This document shows, piece after piece, positions 6,728 through 9,381 of a DNA stretch of 9,381 bases (positions are counted from its first letter, which is position 1; each line of letters opens with the position of its first letter). A program made the translations under genes and the position numbers. The stretch lies in NCBI GenBank assembly GCA_045106175.1, contig JBGCEF010000059.1, positions 1 to 9,381 of the forward strand. Reading direction: 5' to 3'. The notes below the pieces were generated by a model. It had not been told where the DNA came from. It saw only the letters and a program-made list of their open reading frames with translations, and made no database searches. The DNA is from TMED27 sp045106175. GTDB taxonomy: Bacteria; Pseudomonadota; Alphaproteobacteria; Micavibrionales; Micavibrionaceae.

Positions 6728-6731
6728 TCCT
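6728..6731 (-). promoter_or_regulatory. Ribosome binding site that fixes the surA start
   Basis: On the minus strand AGGA ends 5 nt before ATG 6722, a good spacing. It decides for MLFMRL over the shorter MRL start. Confidence 0.6.
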
Positions 6732-6772
6732 ACGGTCTTTTCTCGCAAATCATTCGCATCAATTATCGTTAA

Positions 6773-7726
6773 TTACGCACTCATTTTATCGCCAAAGCGC
6801 CCACCGCGTCTGTAACGTGTCAAATATGTCGGCAATATAATATCCAGCGCAGTCGGATTAATCCCTAACGCTTCAAAACTAAGGGCATCATTATTCATAA
6901 CATTGTCTGTCTTAAGCGATTCGATTTGATCCTTTGTTAAAGGGGGTTTCGGCAAAACACCCAAAAAGAACGCTTGAACCTTCGCTAAACCGTATGGAAG
7001 CGGTACAAGCAAACGATTTTGCCCAGTATAATCAAAAAGCTTCTCGTAAACCTCTTTAAAGCTCAGCGTCTCTGGTCCGCCCAATTCATAAATCTGCCCC
7101 ACAGCGTCACTATCATCAAGCGAAGCCATAACCGCATCGGCAACATCACCAACAAAAACTGGCTGAAACAATGTCTCTCCACCGCCAATTAACGGCAAAG
7201 CCGGTAAAAACTTCGCCATACCCGCAAACATGTTAAAGAATTCATCATCTTCACCAAAAATCACAGACGGCCTTAAAATCGTCGCATCAGGAAAATGCTT
7301 ATGAATGCGCGCCTCACCTTCAACCTTGCTCTTCGCATATTCTGAATGACCGCGCTCCACCGCCAACGCGGAAAGATGAACAAATGCACCCGCCCCATGA
7401 TCACGACAAGCAACCGCAATACGCTCAGGAATATCAATATGCGCTTTTTCGAAAGTCTGGCTGCCTTTTTCAAACAAAACACCAATACAATTAACTACGA
7501 TATCACTTCCCTCAATCGCATCAGCAATACTCTTGGGATCAGAATAATCACACGCAAACGGAACAATTTGACCGACATCTCCCGCAGGTTTTAAAAAATA
7601 AGCACGTTCTGGCACACGGGTCGCAACTTTTACAATCACATTACGCTTCGCCAATTCTCTAACAATTTGCGTCCCCACAAATCCAGTACCGCCAAAAACC
7701 GTCGCTGTTTTATATTGATTTGCCAT
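6773..7726 (-). CDS. NDUFA9-like atypical short-chain dehydrogenase (complex I-associated)
   Basis: The 317-residue protein is an extended/atypical SDR with NAD(P)-binding loop GGTGFVG (12-18), Asp60 closing a later strand, catalytic-type Ser119, and Tyr130-xxx-Lys134 (YAKSK). The segment LRPSVIFGEDDEFFN (151-165) and the C-terminal part with YLTRYRRGGR (301-310) are typical of the group related to mitochondrial complex I subunit NDUFA9, which binds NADPH and stabilises the enzyme's membrane-matrix arm junction. No signal peptide is present, so it is cytoplasmic, probably membrane-associated. No nuo gene is in view, so the complex I link comes from family knowledge. GGAG (7737-7740) lies 10 nt before the ATG. 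It is first in a minus-strand unit with surA and rsmA, and divergent from the DUF1223 gene. A different NAD-dependent epimerase role is possible. Confidence 0.88.
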   Translation of the reverse strand: MANQYKTATVFGGTGFVGTQIVRELAKRNVIVKVATRVPERAYFLKPAGDVGQIVPFACDYSDPKSIADAIEGSDIVVNCIGVLFEKGSQTFEKAHIDIPERIAVACRDHGAGAFVHLSALAVERGHSEYAKSKVEGEARIHKHFPDATILRPSVIFGEDDEFFNMFAGMAKFLPALPLIGGGETLFQPVFVGDVADAVMASLDDSDAVGQIYELGGPETLSFKEVYEKLFDYTGQNRLLVPLPYGLAKVQAFFLGVLPKPPLTKDQIESLKTDNVMNNDALSFEALGINPTALDIILPTYLTRYRRGGRFGDKMSA

Positions 7727-7839
7727 TGCTTAATATCTCCATATCGTGTGAATAATATGACGCTATAACCATATTAAATCCAGCGAAAGCTGAAACAAAT
7801 ATTCTGTAACCTTTTGATCTCTTATACGAATGTAATTTT

Positions 7840-8565
7840 ATGACTAAATATACGCTCATCATCTTGCTAGGACTTTTTTTGGCAAACGCTTTTTACACGT
7901 ATTCAAAGCCCGTTAATGCATCAGGTGTAAATGGTCCAATCGTAGTGGAATTATTTACATCACAAAGCTGCTCATCATGCCCACCCGCTGATCAAATCAT
8001 AAACCAACTTTCAAAAAACCCGAATTTCATACCATTATCATTCCATGTAACATACTGGAACCACCTTCACTGGAAAGACACGCTAAGCCGTGATTTCGCC
8101 GATATACGACAAAGGCAATATTCAAACGCAAAAGGCTCAAATCGCATTTACACGCCGCAAATGATCATCAATGGCGAAAAAGAATTTGTCGGCTCACGCA
8201 AATACGAAGCAGAAAAAAACCTGCAAGCAGCAAAGCCCGTCGCCAACATTAAGACTAATAAGGCAGGCCCCGATCTTATTGTATCGCTCCCTGATTTAAC
8301 CAACGATAATTACCAAATCTGGCTAGCAGGCGTTAAAAACGCACACACTGAAAAAATGACCCGTGGCGAAAACAGAGGAAAAACCGTAACCTATAACAAT
8401 ATTGTCTTATCATTAGACACCCTTGAAACATGGAACGGCAAAGCAAAAGCAATCTCTCTCCCATTCAAAGATCTAAACAAAACAGCTAATGTCGACCACT
8501 ATGTCATTTTCGCTCAATCCAAATCGAACGGATCAATCAAAGCCGCGTCAAAAATCAATCTATAA
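7840..8565 (+). CDS. DUF1223 family exported thioredoxin-like protein
   Basis: The 241-residue protein starts with a signal-like segment (hydrophobic 5-20, likely cut around residues 22-28), then the DUF1223 domain. Visible hallmarks are VVELFTSQSCSSCPPAD (35-51) with a thioredoxin-type CxxC (Cys44, Cys47), SFHVTYWNHLHWKD (67-80), RQRQY (90-94) and YTPQMIING (104-112), whose Thr-Pro is placed like the cis-proline of thioredoxin folds. The C-terminal half (about 125-241) looks beta-rich. Only two cysteines are present in the whole protein, so a dithiol redox role in the periplasm is reasonable; the substrate is unknown and the family has no settled function that I know of. The ATG has no Shine-Dalgarno sequence. 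It is followed 39 nt later by another plus-strand gene with its own promoter-like sequence. Confidence 0.9.
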   Translation: MTKYTLIILLGLFLANAFYTYSKPVNASGVNGPIVVELFTSQSCSSCPPADQIINQLSKNPNFIPLSFHVTYWNHLHWKDTLSRDFADIRQRQYSNAKGSNRIYTPQMIINGEKEFVGSRKYEAEKNLQAAKPVANIKTNKAGPDLIVSLPDLTNDNYQIWLAGVKNAHTEKMTRGENRGKTVTYNNIVLSLDTLETWNGKAKAISLPFKDLNKTANVDHYVIFAQSKSNGSIKAASKINL

Positions 8566-8568
8566 TTA

Positions 8569-8598
8569 TTGACATAACACAAAAATCTTTGCTACTAA
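8569..8598 (+). promoter_or_regulatory. Promoter-like TTGACA element placed for a leaderless message
   Basis: A perfect -35 box TTGACA (8569-8574) is followed after 18 nt by TACTAA (8593-8598; only 3 of 6 consensus bases). A start 7 nt after this -10 box falls on 8605, the A of the ATG of the next gene, which has no ribosome binding site. Confidence 0.4.
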
Positions 8599-8604
8599 AC
8601 TTTC

Positions 8605-9246
8605 ATGAATACTAGACATGCGCACAAACTGGGAGATTTTCCCTCTGGTTGGCACCGCCACAAACAAGACGAAGGTATTGTTTTTACGTCCCAATTAGAT
8701 ATTTTTCGTGTAGCAGCAAATGACGCATCTTGCCGTGCCGCTATCCTAAGTATCGAAGAAAACAAAAAAGCAGCTGATAGGCATGCTTTTAAAGAAATGT
8801 GGGAAAACTCAGCACATAACAAACCATATCCAGCGGCCTTATGCCATACACCTCAAAGAGGCATAATAGCATCAGAACATGGTGGGCAGGATTTTCTAAT
8901 GAACACCCTCGGCTTTCAAGCTGGACCAGCCAAACAACCGTTAGAATCGATGATTGAACTCTATCAAAGCATGATCGATCCCAGAACAGATCGTACACTG
9001 ATAGAAATATATAAAAATTGGCGCACAAATGACGATGACGAAAAACACGACCCGCATCCTGCAAAAATTTTAAACCGCATATTCTTCTCTGGTGGAACTA
9101 TTCTACCCCTTAGCGCGGCAGGAGAAATCCAAGTGCCTGAAGGGGATTATCTTTTTATGAAACCTTGGTGTGAGCATATGCCTGAACGACTAACAAAAGA
9201 AAACCAAGGCCAAGAACGTTTAACAGTCAGTGTTTATTCACCCTAA
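8605..9246 (+). CDS. Conserved-looking protein of unknown function, His-rich
   Basis: I do not recognise this 213-residue protein. It has no signal peptide or membrane segment, so it is probably cytoplasmic. It contains 11 histidines, including HAH near the N-terminus (5-7), HRH (17-19) and HDPH (148-151). The middle (about 95-145) looks helical. The end (about 157-212) looks beta-rich, with FFSGGTILPL (160-169) and GDYLFMKPWCEH (180-191); this last stretch loosely recalls the second cupin motif, but the proline-to-histidine spacing is off by one, so a cupin fold is only a weak suggestion. The ORF is open over its full length, uses codons like its neighbours and follows a promoter-like sequence. 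No Shine-Dalgarno sequence precedes the ATG. Its TAA overlaps the convergent helicase stop by 4 nt. Confidence 0.8.
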   Translation: MNTRHAHKLGDFPSGWHRHKQDEGIVFTSQLDIFRVAANDASCRAAILSIEENKKAADRHAFKEMWENSAHNKPYPAALCHTPQRGIIASEHGGQDFLMNTLGFQAGPAKQPLESMIELYQSMIDPRTDRTLIEIYKNWRTNDDDEKHDPHPAKILNRIFFSGGTILPLSAAGEIQVPEGDYLFMKPWCEHMPERLTKENQGQERLTVSVYSP

Positions 9247-9381
9247 CTCACCTGTTCCACAAAACTATCCATTACACGTTTTTGCCCCGACTTCTCAAAG
9301 GCAATATCAAGCTTATGCCCATCAATATGAACAATCTTGCCATAACCAAACTTATCATGAAAAATCCGATCGCCGCGGGCG
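9243..9381 (-). CDS. uvrD: UvrD/PcrA-type DNA helicase, C-terminal 45 residues only
   Basis: The minus strand is open from the right edge to TAG at 9243-9245, giving 45 codons of a gene whose start is outside the window. The peptide contains ARGDRIFHDKFGYG, then KIVHIDGHKLDIAFEKSG and KRVMDSFVEQV. This is the small beta-barrel (Tudor-like) tail at the C-terminus of UvrD/PcrA superfamily 1A helicases, which in PcrA contacts RNA polymerase. The full enzyme unwinds DNA 3' to 5' in nucleotide-excision and mismatch repair and removes stalled polymerase. The motor domains are not visible, so the identification rests on the tail alone. Its stop codon overlaps that of the unknown plus-strand gene. 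Confidence 0.8.
   Translation of the reverse strand, partial: ARGDRIFHDKFGYGKIVHIDGHKLDIAFEKSGQKRVMDSFVEQVS

Noticed and set aside
7781..7792. CAGC-GAAA-GCTG hairpin with a GNRA-type loop between the NDUFA9-like and DUF1223 genes
   Set aside because: A four-base-pair stem is expected by chance, has no flanking pairing, and is probably upstream of both transcripts.
8789..9064. Minus-strand open frame opposite the unknown 213-residue gene
   Set aside because: It is shorter than the plus-strand gene, has no domain, and the plus-strand frame has a promoter-like sequence and better overall length.
1..9381. CRISPR array, insertion sequence, prophage, toxin-antitoxin or other defence system
   Set aside because: No regularly spaced repeats, transposase, phage or toxin-like genes were found; gene content is housekeeping and envelope functions.

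Overview
The window looks like chromosomal DNA from an AT-rich alphaproteobacterium (roughly 40% G+C by eye). This rests on the protein relationships: a SurA-RsmA pair converging on guanylate kinase, an NDUFA9-like atypical short-chain dehydrogenase of the kind kept by Alphaproteobacteria and mitochondria, an ABHD10-like alpha/beta hydrolase, a DUF1223 thioredoxin-like secreted protein and a BigR/SqrR-type ArsR regulator. No genus can be named. There is no phage, transposase, CRISPR array or plasmid gene; this is ordinary housekeeping and envelope DNA.

Layout from left to right: (1) a tRNA-Ser(GGA) on the minus strand at the left edge. (2) A small two-helix membrane protein (+) that ends 2 nt from a convergent ABHD10-like serine hydrolase (-). 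(3) A two-gene plus-strand operon for a GT4 and a GT9 glycosyltransferase, probably building a surface glycan or LPS core. (4) A one-domain ArsR-type repressor (-), divergent from gmk (+) across the longest non-coding stretch in the window, about 258 bp, which holds two inverted repeats. (5) A minus-strand operon read as NDUFA9-like protein, surA, rsmA, whose last gene overlaps the end of gmk by 4 nt. (6) Two plus-strand genes: a DUF1223 secreted protein, then a 213-residue protein I do not recognise with a promoter that would start the message at its ATG. (7) The last 45 codons of a UvrD/PcrA-type helicase (-), cut by the right edge.

The genes fall into envelope work (glycosyltransferases, SurA-like chaperone, membrane and exported proteins), core information metabolism (tRNA-Ser, GMP kinase, 16S rRNA dimethylation, helicase) and redox or respiration (NDUFA9-like protein, probable persulfide-responsive repressor, DUF1223). 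The genome is compact: all four convergent gene pairs have stop codons between a 4-nt overlap and a 7-nt gap. I did not find a clear new multi-gene system. The best leads are the orphan thiol-type repressor with its palindromes, the possibly leaderless unknown gene, and the rearranged surA-rsmA-gmk neighbourhood.
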